Shown piece after piece: positions 1-11,192 of a stretch of 64,000 nt of DNA. Below the pieces are notes generated by a model. The model saw nothing but the letters and a program-made list of their open reading frames with translations, was not told the origin of the DNA and searched no databases. Source of the stretch: Neocallimastix lanati (nom. inval.) (Eukaryota; Neocallimastigomycota; Neocallimastigomycetes; Neocallimastigales; Neocallimastigaceae); NCBI GenBank assembly GCA_016946835.1, contig JACVTC010000104.1, positions 470,001 through 534,000 of the forward strand. The letters run 5' to 3'. The translations under genes were made by a program, and so were the position numbers. Numbering within the stretch: position 1 is the stretch's first letter; each line of letters begins with the position of its first letter.

Positions 1-448
1 TGGTATTTCTTCAGTAAAATTATTATGTTTTAAATTCCTATAAAAAAATGATAATAAAAATAAAAAATAAATATAAATTTATTAGTACATAAATATGTTA
101 TAATTAATATATTCTCTTTATTTAATATATATATATATATTTTTTTTTTTATTAAAAAAAAATAATAAAAAAAATTAATAAAAAATAGATTCTTTAACAA
201 AAAATAAATTATTAATAATAGTTACAAAATCTTTAAATTTTTTAAATTTGCAATAGATTTTGGAATAGGACCAGTAAAAAGATTGCCACTTAAATCTCTA
301 AAAATTTATTGTGATTAAATTATATAAATATAAAAGATATAAATTTATAAAATAAATTTTATTATTTTAATATATACATATTTGAATAATTATATATAAA
401 TATATTATAAAAAATTTTTTTATTATTATTTATTTTATAATTATAAAA

Positions 449-482
<34 letters not shown>

Positions 483-1605
483 TTTTACAATTTTTCTAAA
501 TTAATTAGATTTCCTATTTCTTCTGGAAGAATGCAATCTAAGTAGTCTATATAATTATCTTTAATTATTCTTTTATTATAAATATATATAAATTATAAAA
601 ATTAGTAAAGATTTTATTATTATTATTATTATTATTATAAAAAAAAATTATATATATATAGTTAATAAAACTTTTTTTTTTGAAAGTACTAACAAAGTTT
701 TTAAATTTTTAATATTTCCAATAGTTTTTGGTAAAATTCGAGTACTGCTTTGTGTATAATCTCCTATTTTACAATCAACGATTTCTCTATTATAGTTTAA
801 TTTATATTTTATTTTATTTTATTTTTTTTAAATAATAAAAGAAAATAATAATATTAATTGATAAAAGTATTATTAATAATTAAATAATAATATTATAAAA
901 AAAATTTTTTTTTATTTAATATATATATAGTTAATAATAATAATTTTTTATTTAATATATATATAGTTAATAAAAAATTATTATTATTATTATTTAATAA
1001 ATATTATAAAATATTATAAATAAAAAATTTTATTTTAATTATTTCATACAATGAAGTTAGAGATTTCAAGTTTTGTAATTCTTTGTAAAAGCCATTTATA
1101 CTACCTTCATATCCATAAAATTTACCAAATGAACTATTAATTATTATAATTAATATATAAAAAAATAAAATTCAAAATAAAATTAAATAAAAAATAAAGA
1201 ATAAATATAAATATAAATATAAATATATATATATATTAATAACTTTAATAAAAATTATTATACTAAAATTTATTTTTATTTTTTATAATTTATAATTTAA
1301 TATTATTTTTTTAATATTATTTTTTATCAATTAAATATATATATTATAATAAAAATTATTAAAAAATCTTTTTTTTTTTTTTCTAATTACAGTTCAACAA
1401 TATTTTTGTTGGCATCACAAGTAACACCAGTAGCTTTACAACAATCAGTAAAAGTTACATAAGAATCTTCATATACATTTTTACCCATATATTTAACTAT
1501 TTTAGAAAAGGTATCACAATCCGTTGCTAAAATATTTTGAGTCATTTCCAAAATTGTGAAAACTATTGTAAATAAATTAAGATAACAGCGTTTATAGAAT
1601 TTCAT
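1..1605 (-). CDS. LRR surface protein copy A, 5' part (six exons visible, runs off the left edge)
   Basis: Spliced gene. I place exons at 1391-1605, 1050-1133, 694-786, 489-569, 226-297 and 1-37 by GT-AG junctions and by alignment with the complete copies B and C. Exon 1 gives a signal peptide (Met, basic start, hydrophobic FTIVFTILE) and a Cys-containing N-cap (DCDTF, DCC, VTCD). Exons 2-6 each encode one leucine-rich repeat of plant extracellular type (for example GPIPKSIANLKNLKIL). All introns split a codon after its second base, usually a Leu codon (TT|A or TT|G). Exon 3 is one codon longer than in B and C. The C-terminal cap, stalk, membrane segment and tail must lie left of the window. 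No stop or frameshift is seen in the visible exons, so it may be functional. Role inferred: cell-surface recognition or adhesion. Confidence 0.8.
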
Positions 1606-3285
1606 TTAATTACTTTTATAATTCTATTTTGAAAATATATAAATAAAATCTAATTGTTTTTTTTAATTTATTATATATTTTATGATTATTCTTTTATTCT
1701 ATTGTTTTATCCCTCATATAAAGACTAAATTTTATTTTTCCTTTTTTTTTTTTTTTTTTTTTTTCTTGGTTTTGTTTTTCTTTTATTTATTTATTTTATT
1801 ATGTTTTATATTATTCTATTTTATTTTTTTTTTCTATTTATTTTTTTAGCTTTTTTAATTTTATATTTTATATTTTTATTTTGCCTTTTTTTTTTCTAAT
1901 TTTTTTTATATTTTATTTTATTTTATTTTTTTTAATTTTAGTTGCTTTTCATTTTTTCTTTTTCTTTTTCTTTTTCTTTTATTTTTTTTTCTTTTTTTCT
2001 TTTTTTTATTTTTTTTTTGTAACTATAAACATCATTTTATATTAATTTAATTATTTTTTTTTTAAATATATTTGTCTATATATTATTCCATATATGTGGA
2101 AATTAAAAAAAAAAAAATAAACATTTAAACATTTCACATAATCAAAATTTAATTTAATTTAATTTAATTTTTTTTAAAAAAAAAAAAAAAACTATTATAT
2201 AAAGTTTGATAAATAATACAATTAAAGAAAAAAAAATTTTTTAATAAATAAATAAATAAAAAATAAATAATAAATAAATAAATAAATAAATAAATAAAAT
2301 TATTTAATTAATATAAAAAGTTTTTTATATATAATAAAGTTAGATTAAATATGAATATAAAATTAAATTAAAAAAATACAAAAAAAGGAGATCGAAATAA
2401 ATAATTTTTACGGAATGCTCAAACTAACGGTTTTTTTTTTTTTTAATACTTTTTTTTTTATATTTTTTTTTATTTTTTATTTTTTTATATATTTTTTTAT
2501 ATATATTTTTATATTTTATATATATATATATATTTTTATTTTTTTATATATTTTTTTTCACTTTTAATATTAAGTTAAAAATTGGGGTTGTGGAGAGAAA
2601 GGAGAGATATTGAAATATGATCTGATCAATGATTAAAAAAAAAAAATATATATATATATATATATTTCAATTATTGCATCAAAGATATTTTTGTAGATAA
2701 AAGAAAAATAAAATAAAATAAAATAAAAAATTAAATGTATATATGAATAAAAAAAAAATTAAATTTATTTATAAAATAACTTTTGGTTAAATAGAACAAA
2801 GTCACACAAAATTCAAGATGATCTTTAATTCAATTTTTTAAAAAAAAAAAAAAAAAAGGAATAAAAGAAAAAGAAAAGAAAATTTAAAGTTTACTAATCA
2901 AAATCCATTTAGTAGTTGTGTATGATAAAATTTAAAGGATCAGAAAGGACACAATGACCTAAATTTATGTCACCACTCACAATTGACTGTATGAAATTTT
3001 GATTTTTTATTCATTTATTATATAATTCATTTCTATCTCCTTTTTTTTTTTTTTTTTTATTTAATTTTATATTTATTTAAATTTTTATTTAATTTTATAT
3101 TCATATTTATTCAAACTTTATTATATATAAAAAAATTTTTTATATTAATTAGATTTATTTATTTATTATTTATTTATTTATTTATTTATTATTTATTTAT
3201 TTATTTATTATTTATTTATTTATTTATTATTTATTTATTTATTATTTATTTATTTATTTTATTTTAATACTTTTTATTTATGAAT
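1606..3285. other. AT-rich intergenic stretch upstream of LRR copy A
   Basis: Mostly poly-T, TTTTC and AAAT/TTTA simple repeats. The only non-repetitive parts are 2565-2699 (a dispersed repeat listed separately) and about 2760-3000, a slightly less AT-rich stretch in which I see no reading frame. Between 3150 and 3262 there is a TATTTAT/TTTA-type array just outside the left end of the MULE. Confidence 0.6.
2565..2699 (+). repeat. Dispersed repeat, inverted partner at 47939-48075
   Basis: The stretch containing ATTGGGGTTGTGGAGAGAAA, GAGATATTGAAATATGATCT and GCATCAAAGATATTTTTGTA is nearly the exact reverse complement of 47939-48075, apart from the length of the TA run in the middle. Both copies lie 1-1.5 kb upstream of an LRR gene (A and C) but in opposite orientation. 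It could be a small non-autonomous mobile element or an old duplication; I see no clear terminal inverted repeats. Confidence 0.7.
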
Positions 3286-3367
3286 GTGTATCATTTCGAA
3301 ATTGTGCATTTCACAGGGGAGTGTACATTTCGAAAATTTTTATTACATGAATTTGTATTTTGTTGTA
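3286..3367 (+). repeat. Left terminal inverted repeat of the MULE (inner core)
   Basis: About 80 bp, matching the reverse complement of 27557-27640. The inner 47 bases agree at about nine in ten positions by eye; the outer part diverges. A heptamer-type TATTTAT/TTTA array lies immediately outside. Confidence 0.6.
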
Positions 3368-4211
3368 TGGCTTAAATATTTTTAATTTTAAGCTACTTAA
3401 TTTTATTAAAATTTTAATGAATAATAATTAATTAATTAATTAAATAAAATTACAATTCTCAAAAATTTTCAAACACGTAATCTTACGTGGGGCGTATATA
3501 TAATTGTATCATAGTTTTGTGGCTTTTTTCTACAATTTTTAAAAAGCCATATATTCAGAATATGGCGTGAATAATAAATGTGGTGATATTTTATGACGAA
3601 ATTTTATAAGCCACCAAGAATTTGGCGAAATTCAACTGGACGAAATTCAACTTTTGGCGAAATACAACACTTCAATAAATAATAATTTGGTTAGGTATTT
3701 CTATTTAACATTGAAAAATAAAATAAAATAAATAAAATAAAAATAAGAAATAAGAAAACTTTTTTTTTAAATATTGAAAAATAAAATAAAAATAAATACA
3801 CATTTTATTTTTTAATGCTTAAAAAATAAAATAAAAATAAAAATTAAAAAAAAAAGACATAAGAAAACTTTTTTTTTTTAAACATAAAAAATAAAAAAAA
3901 AAATAATAAGAAAACTTTTTTTTTTAAACATTAAAAAATAAAATAAAAATAAATAAAATTTTATTTTTTAAACATTAAAAAATAAAAAAATAAAATAAAA
4001 TAAAAAATAGAAAATAAAAATAAAAATAAATAAATAGAATAGTAAATAAAGAAATAATAAATAATTAATAATTAAATAATTATTTTAATAATTATATAAT
4101 TAATTAAAAAAAGGTTTATTATTTTAATTATTAAAAAAAAAAAAGTTTCAAACCATTTAAAAATATATTTATTAAAATATTTTATTGAAAATTTTTAATT
4201 ATCAATAGAAG

Positions 4212-4794
4212 ACAATATAGAAATTGAAATAAGTGAAACATATCGAGGAAATGAACAAATTATTATTAATAAAAAACACAAATTTAATTTTTCATTTCAA
4301 AGGAAAGATAAATCAAAAATTTATAGATGCACTGAATATAAGACTTTAAATAAATGTAAATCTTTAATTATTTTAAATGATAAAAAGGAGATTTTAAAAT
4401 ATGAAAGTTTACATAACCATCTCGAAAAAGAAATTGATGTGTCTATATCAGTAGCAAAGCATAAAATTAAGGAAGAAATTAAGAAAAATTCAATTCCTAT
4501 GGATATAAAACCTAAACATATATTTAATGCCGTTTCTCAAGAAATGGGACTTATATGTCCCGAATATAGTACAATTAGATCCCAAATAATAAGAAATATA
4601 AATAAACAATTTCCTCCAAACATAAAAAGTTTTGATGATATTCCCATTGAATCAAAATATTATAAAACGAAAAGAAATGAAAATTTTATAATATTTAAAA
4701 ATACTGATCTAATAATCTTTCAATCACCATTCCAAGCATATTTATTTTCAAATTATCATAAAAATATATTTGCGGATGGTACATTTTATGCAGC
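4212..4794 (+). pseudogene. MULE transposase, N-terminal part (FLYWCH-type zinc finger and start of the catalytic domain)
   Basis: An open frame can be read from about 4212 (upstream it meets a stop, or an AG that could be a splice acceptor) to 4794. The first 75 codons resemble a FLYWCH/WRKY-like zinc finger: KFNFSFQRK, IYRCTEY, KCKS, then HNH. The end reads IFADGTFYAA, the first catalytic Asp block of MULE transposases (FADGTF). The frame is broken exactly there by the LTR of E1. The next bases of the gene resume at 25447 after a five-base duplication (GCAGC at 4790-4794 and 25447-25451). The 3' half has further lesions, so the gene cannot make a complete protein. Confidence 0.75.
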
Positions 4795-5353
4795 TGTAAC
4801 AAATCTTAATGTTACTTAAGATTGTTATAAGGTTTTTTACACAAAAGGTTCTCGACACTAAAGTAATTCAAAATATGTTTTATTAAAATAAGTTTTTTAT
4901 TAGTAAAAATATAAATTATTATTTTATTAATTAATCATTGTAATATTTTAAATTACTTTAAAATTAATTAATAAAAGCACAAGTAAAAATATTTTATTAT
5001 GAAATTTTACACCTATTTATAGTTTTTCAGGAAAATTAATTATTTTAAGTTATCAGTTGTTATTAGTAATTATTAGAAATAAAAGAAAATTAAAGAAAAT
5101 TAAAGAAAACAAGTTTTCTTTCTAGAAAATGAATCTTAGATAAAAAATGATAAAAAATATTAATAAAATAGATTTTTCTAGTTTTATCGGTTCAATTGTT
5201 TAACCGATAAACACTAGTAATTTCTTTAATATTCTAGTTATAATAAATAAAAAGTTATTAAAATTTGGAAAGAGTGGGTGTCGAACCCTAAGGGTTCAGC
5301 CCGATGGTTATGGTAACTTACCATTGAACCATAGTTACTAATTTACTAGTTAT
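4795..5353 (-). repeat. E1 3' LTR, larger fragment (remaining 13 bp at 13450-13462)
   Basis: Matches 24875-25433 of the right LTR. It is cut by the gypsy1 insertion within the sequence CTAGTTAT-GAGTTTCGTTACA. The uninterrupted version is at 25430-25446, and the sum of the fragments is exactly 572 bp, as in the intact LTR. Confidence 0.92.
5266..5338 (-). ncRNA. tRNA-like module inside the E1 LTR (left copy)
   Basis: Read on the minus strand, 73 bases include TGGTTCAATGG, a perfect fit to the A-box consensus TRGYNNARNNG, and GTTCGACAC, a perfect fit to the B-box consensus GWTCRANNC. If the A box is set at tRNA position 8, the B box falls at position 53 and the module ends with an A at discriminator position 73. 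The acceptor stem is only partly paired and I cannot find a good anticodon stem, so it is not a working tRNA as read. Inference: tRNA-derived sequence that may still bind TFIIIC. Confidence 0.5.
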
Positions 5354-5652
5354 TGTTAAGGTTTTAGAGAATTAAATAAAAATAAAGTAAGGAAACACAA
5401 ATTTTATTTATTTATTTATTATTTTTATTTATAAATTTATTTGATTTTATTTGATGATATTTAAAAATTAGTAGCAAAATTTACAACTATTTATACTTTT
5501 TTTCAAGGCATAAAAGTTGTTCTTGCCACTAAATTACATTTTATTTATTTTTTTTTTTTAAAAACTATTAAATTTAAATTGATTTTTATAATTAATTATA
5601 TAAAATTTAATTATAACAATATAAATAAAATACATTTATAATATTAATAAAA

Positions 5653-5702
<50 letters not shown>

Positions 5703-6198
5703 TTATTTATTTAAAAATATCTAAAATATTACTAATAAGAATTTATTTAATTGGCTATAATTTTTATTACAATCTGTTAAAATATTCAAATAAAAATAAA
5801 AATACTATTCTAATATAAAGGTTTTTAATAAAATAAAATATTTTTCAATATAAAATAAAACATTTCGATATAAAATTTTATAATAAAAAGTTAAAATATA
5901 ATATATAAATTTTTAATTATCAATATATAAAAATATTATTAATATAAATTTTCATTATTAATATAAAAAAAATAAGATTTATTATTAATATTGCTAATAT
6001 AAGTTTTAAATATATAAAAATATTACTATTAATATAAGATTTAATATAAAAATATAAAGTTTAATATAATTTTTGATTTAATTTTTGATCTTTGGATTTA
6101 AAAATTTATTAAAGTACAAAAATAATAATGTACACATAATGTATTAGAAATAAATCGTAGATTTAATTAAGAATGCATTATTTAGTACATTCTTATCA
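5354..6198 (-). repeat. gypsy1 3' LTR (845 bp)
   Basis: Direct repeat of 12601-13445. Begins TGTTAAG and ends CTTATCA on the plus strand. It contains a 46-base T tract (5655-5700). The pol stop codon lies only about 20 bp from it, with a short G-run (GGGGCAT, minus strand) between as candidate polypurine tract. Confidence 0.92.
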
Positions 6199-6216
6199 AG
6201 ATGCCCCGACGAAGAC

Positions 6217-9200
6217 TCAAGCTTCTCTGTAAGCGGAGTTAAACTTTACTAAATTTTTAAAGTGAACATTCCTATCGAGTTGCTTTCCAGTCTTCTGATC
6301 GATTAGGGTTGCCGTGTTGAATTGAATTTTTAAAATTTTAAATGGTCCATTGTAATATGGTTCTAGCTTAGTGCGGCTAAAGTTTCTAACAAGAACAAGA
6401 TCACCAGCCTTTAATTCTTTTCCTTTTTTCATACTTATTTGTTCTTCTCGTCTTGTTGCCCAATACTTGTTAGCATTCTTCACATTTTCGCATGCTTCTC
6501 TAGTCCATTGATAATGACGAACAAATTTTTCCATTAAGATTTCATCATATGATTTACCTGCATTTTCAATTGTTCTTATGGCTATATCATAAGGCTGTTG
6601 GTCTTCTCTTCCATATACTAATTCAAAACTAGAATGTCCAGTAGCTGTATTTTTGGTAGTTCGAAGTGCCCATAAAGCAGAAGGTAAAACTTCATCCCAA
6701 TCTTGATTTTTCCTTCCTAATAAACGGAGTAATTTTCCAATTTCTTTATTTCGATTTTCAGTAAGGCCATTTGATTCAGGGTGGTAAGTAGCTACAAATT
6801 TAACATATACATCATAAAGATCAAGAAAGATTTTAGTCATATCAGAAGTGAATTGGACTCCATTATCAGTAGTAATAACTTGAGGTACACCATGTCTTGC
6901 AAAAACGTTTATTAAAAATTTAATTATATCAGAGGAAGTTATGTTTTCAGTGGGTTCGGCTTCAACCCATTTGGTAAAGTAATCAACAGTTACTATAATA
7001 TATTGATTATTATTTCTTGTTTTTGGTAACGGTCCTATAATATCTAATCCTAAATGCACAAAGGGACCCTCCACTTTAGTTGGATGGTTTTCGGTTGGTT
7101 CTGGATATGGTTGAGGACGATTTAATTGGCATTTTTCACAATTACTAACAATTCTTTTGATATCTTTAATCATATGATTCCAATAAAAGTTTTTCTTAAG
7201 TCTTTGATATGTTTTGTAATATCCTTCGTGGCCAATATTATGAGCTTCTAAAATTAATTTAAACCTTTCATTTTCGTCCGTTATTAATTTTCTATAATTT
7301 CCATTGTCGATAAAGTAATCTTCACCATCAATAACAGTAAACTTTTCATTAATAAATTCCTTTATAACTTTAGATAATAATTCTTCATTATTTCCATTAG
7401 TAATTTTTGTTAATAATATCTTTCTCTCTTCCTTACTTTTCATTCTTGAAAGAGCATCAGCTAACACATTCTTTTTACCTGATTCATATTTTATATTAAT
7501 TCCAAGCATACTAGCGGTTAGACACCATCTTGTTTGCCTTGCATTCAAAGGTTCTTTATTTTTAAATAAACCAACTAATGGTTTATGATCTGTGTAAATA
7601 GTTGTAGGTAATGGATTTCCTTCAATATAAGATTTAAATTTAGTCATACAGTAGAATAAAGCTGTTCCTTCCAAATCTGTGATACCATAATTCTTTTCAG
7701 CTTTCTTCAAACTTCTACTTATAAAGTGTATTGGATGCTCCTTACCGGTTTCTTCTTCTTTTTGTAAAAGAACTCCACCAATTCCATTATACGAAGCATC
7801 AGTTCTAATGATAAAAGGTTTGTCAAATGACGGAAATTTTAGAATAGGTGCATTGATTAATTTTTCTTTTAGGAGTTCAAAGCTTTCTTGTTGTTCTTTA
7901 TTCCATTCATATTTAGTATTCTTTTTCAATAATTTACATAAAGGTGAGGTAATTTGAGCATATTTAGGGATAAAGTCACGATAATACCCTATTGCTCCTA
8001 GAAATGATCTTAATTCATGAATTGATGAAGGGGCTTCCCACTTCTTAATAGCTGTTATTTTACTTTCCATGGGACTTAATCCTTTAGTAGTAAGTTTGTG
8101 ACCTAATACATCAACTTCAGTTTGAAGAAAATGGCACTTTTCAATATTAATTTTTAACTTGTTTTCTTTAAATACTTCTAATACTTGTTTAATATGAATT
8201 AAATGTTCTTCGATACTTTTTGAATAGATCAAAACATCATCAATAAATACATAAACAAATTCACCAATAAAAGGGAATAAAATTTTATTCATTTCTCTTT
8301 GGAAGGTTGAGGGAGCTCCAGTAAGTCCAAAAGGCATAACCTTAAATTGATAATTTCCAAACTTAGTAGTGAAAGTGGTTACTTCAACGCTTTCTTCATC
8401 CATTAAGATTTGGTGAAAACCAGAAAATAAATCAAGAGTTGTAAATATTTTAGCTCCTCCCAGACTATCAAAAATTTCATCTATATATGGAACTGAATAA
8501 GAATCTTTTTCTGTCATATCATTGACTTTTCGGTAGTCAATGCACAAGCGCCACTTTCCATTGTGTTTTAGAATAAGTACTACTGGAGATGACCATTCTG
8601 AACAGGATGGTTCTATCAATCCTTTCTTAATAAGTTTTGTAAGTTCTTCTTTTAAGATATCTGATTTTAATTTAGTTAACCTATAACTTCTTAATTTTAC
8701 TGGCTTTGAATTTGCTTTTAAACGGATCTTATGTGGTGAAAGTTTAGAAGGAGTTAGTTCTTCTGTTGAAGTGGCAACTATGTCAATCATTTCTTTGAGA
8801 ATTTTAATAATTTGTTCTTTATAATCTTTATTTAAGGTACTTAAAAATTCATCACTCTCAATAAATTCCATTGGAGTTAATTCCTTTATAATTTCCTTTT
8901 CATTATTCGTTTCTTTAACTTTTCTAATAGTGCAAATTATACTTTCTTCATCATAATATTGATTATTTATTTTAGCTATTTCTTCGTATTCACTTTCTGA
9001 CAAAAGTTTACATAAACTGTTTAAGGTCGGATGAATAAATAAACAATGATCGATTTGAGTTTTAAAGTTTATTAACATATCATAAAAAGAGTCTTCTTTC
9101 TCAATAATTCTAAAGTCCGCATTAAATTCATAATTTTTAATTTTTACTGGTAATCGAACAATAATTCCTTCCGAGTATTCTTCATCTTGTGTTGCTAGTT

Positions 9201-10032
9201 GGATTCTTCCACGACTTTTTCCAACTGTTTCATATTCACCAGGTAATTTATCAAAATACTGCTTAGTAACGATGCTTAGGTTACTACAAGAATCAATTAA
9301 AAGTTTTCCTAGTACTCCGTCAACACTTGCATCAACCATTGCTAAGTCTTCTTCGGCTACTTCATTACTTTTACTTATGTAGCTATGATCATAGTTATTC
9401 ACTAATAAAGTTCGTGCTATTACATTGTCTACAGTTCCAATTATTTTAGATTTTTCTAACTTTAAACCTTGAGTTAATTGTGAACGAATTTTCGGACATG
9501 CATTCAAGAGTTGACCTATCGTAATACTGGATTTAAGATTATTTAAATCATCCATAATATTGTAAGGTTCTTTATTATTCATCATTTTGATATTCCTTTT
9601 TACTAACTGAGTATTTTCATTATTAGTTTCTTTAGTTTTTGTTGAAATTAATTTTTCCAAAGTATTAGTTTTATTTTGTTGATTATCTTTATTCATTTCT
9701 ATATCTTCTATTTCATTATCGATTACAAGTATATCTTCAGATTCAACTTTTTTCTTTCCTTTTGATGAATAATTGTTGTTTTCTTCTTTACTTTCTCTTA
9801 CTCTTGTTATATTTCTTAATTCCTTTTCTTTTTGTTTTTCTTTGTTAATATTTGGTTGAGTTAAAATTGAAGGAAGTATTTGATTTTTATAAACTTTATT
9901 TGGTTTATTATGTAGCTCATTTTCTTTCTTCTTTCTTAAAGCAGGAGTTGCGAAAGGACGTGGATTATCTTTTAAACTTTTATGTACTTTCTTGGAATTA
10001 TTTTCTTCCTTTTCGCTGTTATTATCATTCAT
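6217..10032 (-). CDS. gypsy1 Pol: protease, reverse transcriptase, RNase H, integrase
   Basis: 1271 residues from the first Met; the real product probably begins upstream by -1 frameshifting from gag at 10221-10227, because this frame is open back to that point. Order: charged Asn/Lys-rich linker (1-150), aspartic protease (LLIDSCS near 245-250, with DSC in place of the usual DSG or DTG), reverse transcriptase (WRLCIDYRKVN, MPFGLTGAP, FIDDVLIYS near 597), RNase H (RTDAS, YTDHKPLV), integrase zinc finger (HNIGHEG ... CEKC), and catalytic core with Asp in DIIGPLP, Asp in TTDNGVQF and Glu in GLTEN. The C terminus has the GPFKIL motif but no chromodomain. This is a Ty3/gypsy enzyme set acting in virus-like particles and then in the nucleus. 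Confidence 0.93.
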   Translation of the reverse strand: MNDNNSEKEENNSKKVHKSLKDNPRPFATPALRKKKENELHNKPNKVYKNQILPSILTQPNINKEKQKEKELRNITRVRESKEENNNYSSKGKKKVESEDILVIDNEIEDIEMNKDNQQNKTNTLEKLISTKTKETNNENTQLVKRNIKMMNNKEPYNIMDDLNNLKSSITIGQLLNACPKIRSQLTQGLKLEKSKIIGTVDNVIARTLLVNNYDHSYISKSNEVAEEDLAMVDASVDGVLGKLLIDSCSNLSIVTKQYFDKLPGEYETVGKSRGRIQLATQDEEYSEGIIVRLPVKIKNYEFNADFRIIEKEDSFYDMLINFKTQIDHCLFIHPTLNSLCKLLSESEYEEIAKINNQYYDEESIICTIRKVKETNNEKEIIKELTPMEFIESDEFLSTLNKDYKEQIIKILKEMIDIVATSTEELTPSKLSPHKIRLKANSKPVKLRSYRLTKLKSDILKEELTKLIKKGLIEPSCSEWSSPVVLILKHNGKWRLCIDYRKVNDMTEKDSYSVPYIDEIFDSLGGAKIFTTLDLFSGFHQILMDEESVEVTTFTTKFGNYQFKVMPFGLTGAPSTFQREMNKILFPFIGEFVYVFIDDVLIYSKSIEEHLIHIKQVLEVFKENKLKINIEKCHFLQTEVDVLGHKLTTKGLSPMESKITAIKKWEAPSSIHELRSFLGAIGYYRDFIPKYAQITSPLCKLLKKNTKYEWNKEQQESFELLKEKLINAPILKFPSFDKPFIIRTDASYNGIGGVLLQKEEETGKEHPIHFISRSLKKAEKNYGITDLEGTALFYCMTKFKSYIEGNPLPTTIYTDHKPLVGLFKNKEPLNARQTRWCLTASMLGINIKYESGKKNVLADALSRMKSKEERKILLTKITNGNNEELLSKVIKEFINEKFTVIDGEDYFIDNGNYRKLITDENERFKLILEAHNIGHEGYYKTYQRLKKNFYWNHMIKDIKRIVSNCEKCQLNRPQPYPEPTENHPTKVEGPFVHLGLDIIGPLPKTRNNNQYIIVTVDYFTKWVEAEPTENITSSDIIKFLINVFARHGVPQVITTDNGVQFTSDMTKIFLDLYDVYVKFVATYHPESNGLTENRNKEIGKLLRLLGRKNQDWDEVLPSALWALRTTKNTATGHSSFELVYGREDQQPYDIAIRTIENAGKSYDEILMEKFVRHYQWTREACENVKNANKYWATRREEQISMKKGKELKAGDLVLVRNFSRTKLEPYYNGPFKILKIQFNTATLIDQKTGKQLDRNVHFKNLVKFNSAYREA

Positions 10033-10193
10033 TTTTCTTTTTATAGTATTTATAATGATATTATCCTCACTTTCAGTTGTGTCACTAAAATCAGATTCTT
10101 CAGATTCTTTATTAAAGGAATTATTATCAATTGGGGTATTCTTGGTAAAAGTATTATTTTGTAAATTATTTAATGAAGCTATTGTTTTGTCAT

Positions 10194-10227
10194 TGGGAGT
10201 GCTTCTGCTCCCATTTAGAAGTTTAAA
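10194..10227 (-). promoter_or_regulatory. -1 programmed ribosomal frameshift signal between gypsy1 gag and pol
   Basis: On the minus strand the gag frame reads TCT TTA AAC TTC TAA. The heptamer T TTA AAC (10227-10221) is a classic slippery site two codons before the gag stop (10217-10215). After a 7-base spacer comes a perfect 6-bp hairpin, TGGGAG (10213-10208) and CTCCCA (10199-10194), with an 8-base loop. Slipping -1 on the heptamer enters the frame that is open into pol. Heptamer type, spacer length and hairpin all match known -1 sites. Efficiency is unknown. Confidence 0.8.
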
Positions 10228-11192
10228 GACTTTTTGGAATATATTTCTTTTTTATTTTTTTCCATAATCTTATTTAATTGAGGGCAATAGTATGAGTAAT
10301 GACCTTCTTCCTTACAGAAGAAGCAAGTTTTAACAGATAAATTTCTCATTTTCTGGGTTGATTCTTCTATAATATCTTGAGGTTTCAGTTTATTATTTGT
10401 TTGACTTGTTTGGAAAGTTTCGTTTCTTCTTTTAGGATAAAGTCTTGAAGTAGTACTGTTTTGATTATTTTGATTATGCTGGGAATTATTAACATTATAG
10501 GTATTAATATTATTTTTCCTTACAGAAAGTCTATCTACTTTCTCGGCAATTTTGAAAGCTTTCTCCATACTTATATCATCTTTAAGGGATAATTTCTTCC
10601 AGGCTTCATAATTATTTTGAATAGAGTCAATATAATCTAGTACACCAATGCGCTTTCTTCTCTTTTTATCAAGTTTAGTGTACAAAGTTCTATATCTTAC
10701 ATTAAAGTCTTTAATCTTTTCGTTTCTTTTAATTCGCATTGCACGAAGTTCTTTAAGAAGTAAATTTTGGTCTTCTTTAATACCGTAAAAATTTTCAAGA
10801 CTTGAAATAATTTTTTCAAGAGAAGGAAATTTATCATCATCAACATTTTCTTCTTCATCATCTTCTTCTTCATCTGATGAATCATCACTTTCATCATCAC
10901 TATCTTCTCCCAAATCTTCAATAACGCGTTGTACTTCACCAGAGCTGGTAAGTAAACAAGCATTAAATATTGTTTCCGGATCTGTGATACCTTGTATCTT
11001 GATCCAAAGTTTTAATTCAGTAGCCCAGGACTTTATATCTAAATTGTCCTTGCTAAGCTTCACTATGTCTCGTAATTCTTTCTTTAATTCTTTAAAACTT
11101 AAAGTACTTTTAGTAGACATTTCGTTTTTAGTTAATAATTTTTTATTGTAAATTAACGAGGTTATTAAATACGAATAAATTTGAAAGTCCAA
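10215..11192 (-). CDS. gypsy1 Gag with one CCHC zinc knuckle
   Basis: Up to 325 residues. The likely start is the internal Met at 11120 (MSTKSTLSFKELKKEL), since the 24 residues before it look like leader sequence. Features: helical capsid-like region, an acidic stretch of Asp, Glu and Ser (about residues 95-120), a second helical block (LRAMRIKRNEKIKDFN), and a C-terminal zinc knuckle CFFCKEEGHYSYYC (CX2CX4HX4C). It ends KSLNF directly on the frameshift heptamer. It packages the element RNA. Confidence 0.85.
   Translation of the reverse strand: MDFQIYSYLITSLIYNKKLLTKNEMSTKSTLSFKELKKELRDIVKLSKDNLDIKSWATELKLWIKIQGITDPETIFNACLLTSSGEVQRVIEDLGEDSDDESDDSSDEEEDDEEENVDDDKFPSLEKIISSLENFYGIKEDQNLLLKELRAMRIKRNEKIKDFNVRYRTLYTKLDKKRRKRIGVLDYIDSIQNNYEAWKKLSLKDDISMEKAFKIAEKVDRLSVRKNNINTYNVNNSQHNQNNQNSTTSRLYPKRRNETFQTSQTNNKLKPQDIIEESTQKMRNLSVKTCFFCKEEGHYSYYCPQLNKIMEKNKKEIYSKKSLNF

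Noticed and set aside
4795-5353. Reading E1 as a plus-strand element primed by a tRNA at TGGTCCTCCTC
   Set aside because: The ORF is on the minus strand, and the same bases read on that strand form a purine tract before TGTAACG. The putative tRNA 3' end would also be one base short.
6217-10032. gypsy1 reverse transcriptase having FIDD instead of YIDD as a defect
   Set aside because: Phe at this site is common in Ty3/gypsy enzymes; both catalytic Asp are present.
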